From Schlesneria sp. (GTDB lineage: Bacteria; Planctomycetota; Planctomycetia; Planctomycetales; Planctomycetaceae), in assembly GCA_025353525.1 (NCBI GenBank), contig JANXOO010001178.1:1-6073 (forward strand): a stretch of 6,073 nucleotides of DNA, written 5' to 3'. Of this stretch, positions 5,929 to 6,073 are shown piece after piece (within the stretch, counting starts at the first letter, position 1; every line of letters begins with the position of its first letter). Both the position numbers and the translations under genes were made by a program. The notes below the pieces were generated by a model. The model did not search any database. It was given only the letters and a program-made list of their open reading frames with translations, and was not told the origin of the DNA.

Positions 5929-6073
5929 GTCTGGCCGGGCGTCTCGACGGAAACGTTGACGGCCGGCCAATGAGTGTCGTTGCTGAGGATCGCGAAATCA
6001 TCGTCGACGTCGGAAGTCTTCGTACATTGTTCCACATTCGGCGAATTTGGCCTGTGATCTTCAAATCTCTTCA
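5925..6073 (+). CDS. Hypothetical protein, 3'-truncated by the window edge
   Basis: An open frame runs from a stop at 5856-5858 to the right edge. The favoured start is GTG 5925, whose GTGA overlaps the previous stop by 4 bp, a common coupling arrangement. It gives 49 residues starting MSLAGRLDGNVDGRP, then a strand-like VDVGSL and basic FHIRR. Alternative starts are ATG 5868, far inside the previous gene, and ATG 5970, which has no good ribosome site. Purine-rich GGAAGCGGGG lies about 11 nt upstream of GTG 5925. The residue pattern looks protein-like and the frame continues directly from the neighbouring gene, but the C-terminus is missing and I do not recognise a family. Confidence 0.55.
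   Translation, partial: MSLAGRLDGNVDGRPMSVVAEDREIIVDVGSLRTLFHIRRIWPVIFKSL

Noticed and set aside
5608..5970. Minus-strand open frame of 120 codons
   Set aside because: Opposite the 69-residue gene, which has a good ribosome site and a protein-like pattern.

Overview
The window most resembles a chromosomal segment of a planctomycete (Planctomycetota). This is inference from the protein flavour: a stand-alone rpsD of the cysteine-free S4 type, a secreted two-domain fasciclin protein, and several small proteins that I recall mainly from that phylum. No rRNA or other decisive marker is present. Coding density is moderate, base composition is close to balanced, and Shine-Dalgarno-like motifs precede most genes.

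Left part (1-940): a decayed IS630-family transposase on the plus strand. It lacks its N-terminal region. Its remaining sequence is spread over three frames, broken first at a run of eight A (124-131) and then at a 5-bp near-duplication (364-373). All three acidic positions of the DDE site are still encoded. A strong hairpin at 877-910 closes this part and works as terminator of the convergent rpsD gene on the minus strand (943-1554). A candidate promoter for rpsD lies at 1620-1648.

Middle part (1555-4854): a roughly 380-bp gap lies between the divergent rpsD and FAS1 genes and holds the candidate rpsD promoter and short repeats. Next is a secreted protein with two FAS1 domains (1936-2949) and a hairpin terminator at 3001-3035. 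A tight two-gene operon follows, with 4 bp between the genes: a short-chain dehydrogenase-like protein whose catalytic tyrosine position appears to be isoleucine (3141-3872), and an eight-helix membrane protein of unknown function (3877-4854).

Right part (4855-6073): a 434-bp non-coding stretch carries a perfect 12-bp tandem repeat and a good sigma70-like promoter (5157-5185). It leads into two overlapping small genes, a 58-residue two-helix membrane protein and a 36-residue single-helix protein. Then come a 69-residue soluble protein and, overlapping its stop by GTGA, a further gene that runs off the right edge. The small genes look translationally coupled in pairs. Their functions are unknown to me.

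I see no tRNA, rRNA, CRISPR array, riboswitch, attachment site or replication origin. No complete new system can be demonstrated here. The most notable points are the tyrosine-less SDR with its membrane partner, the frame-split transposase, and the paired small genes at the right edge.
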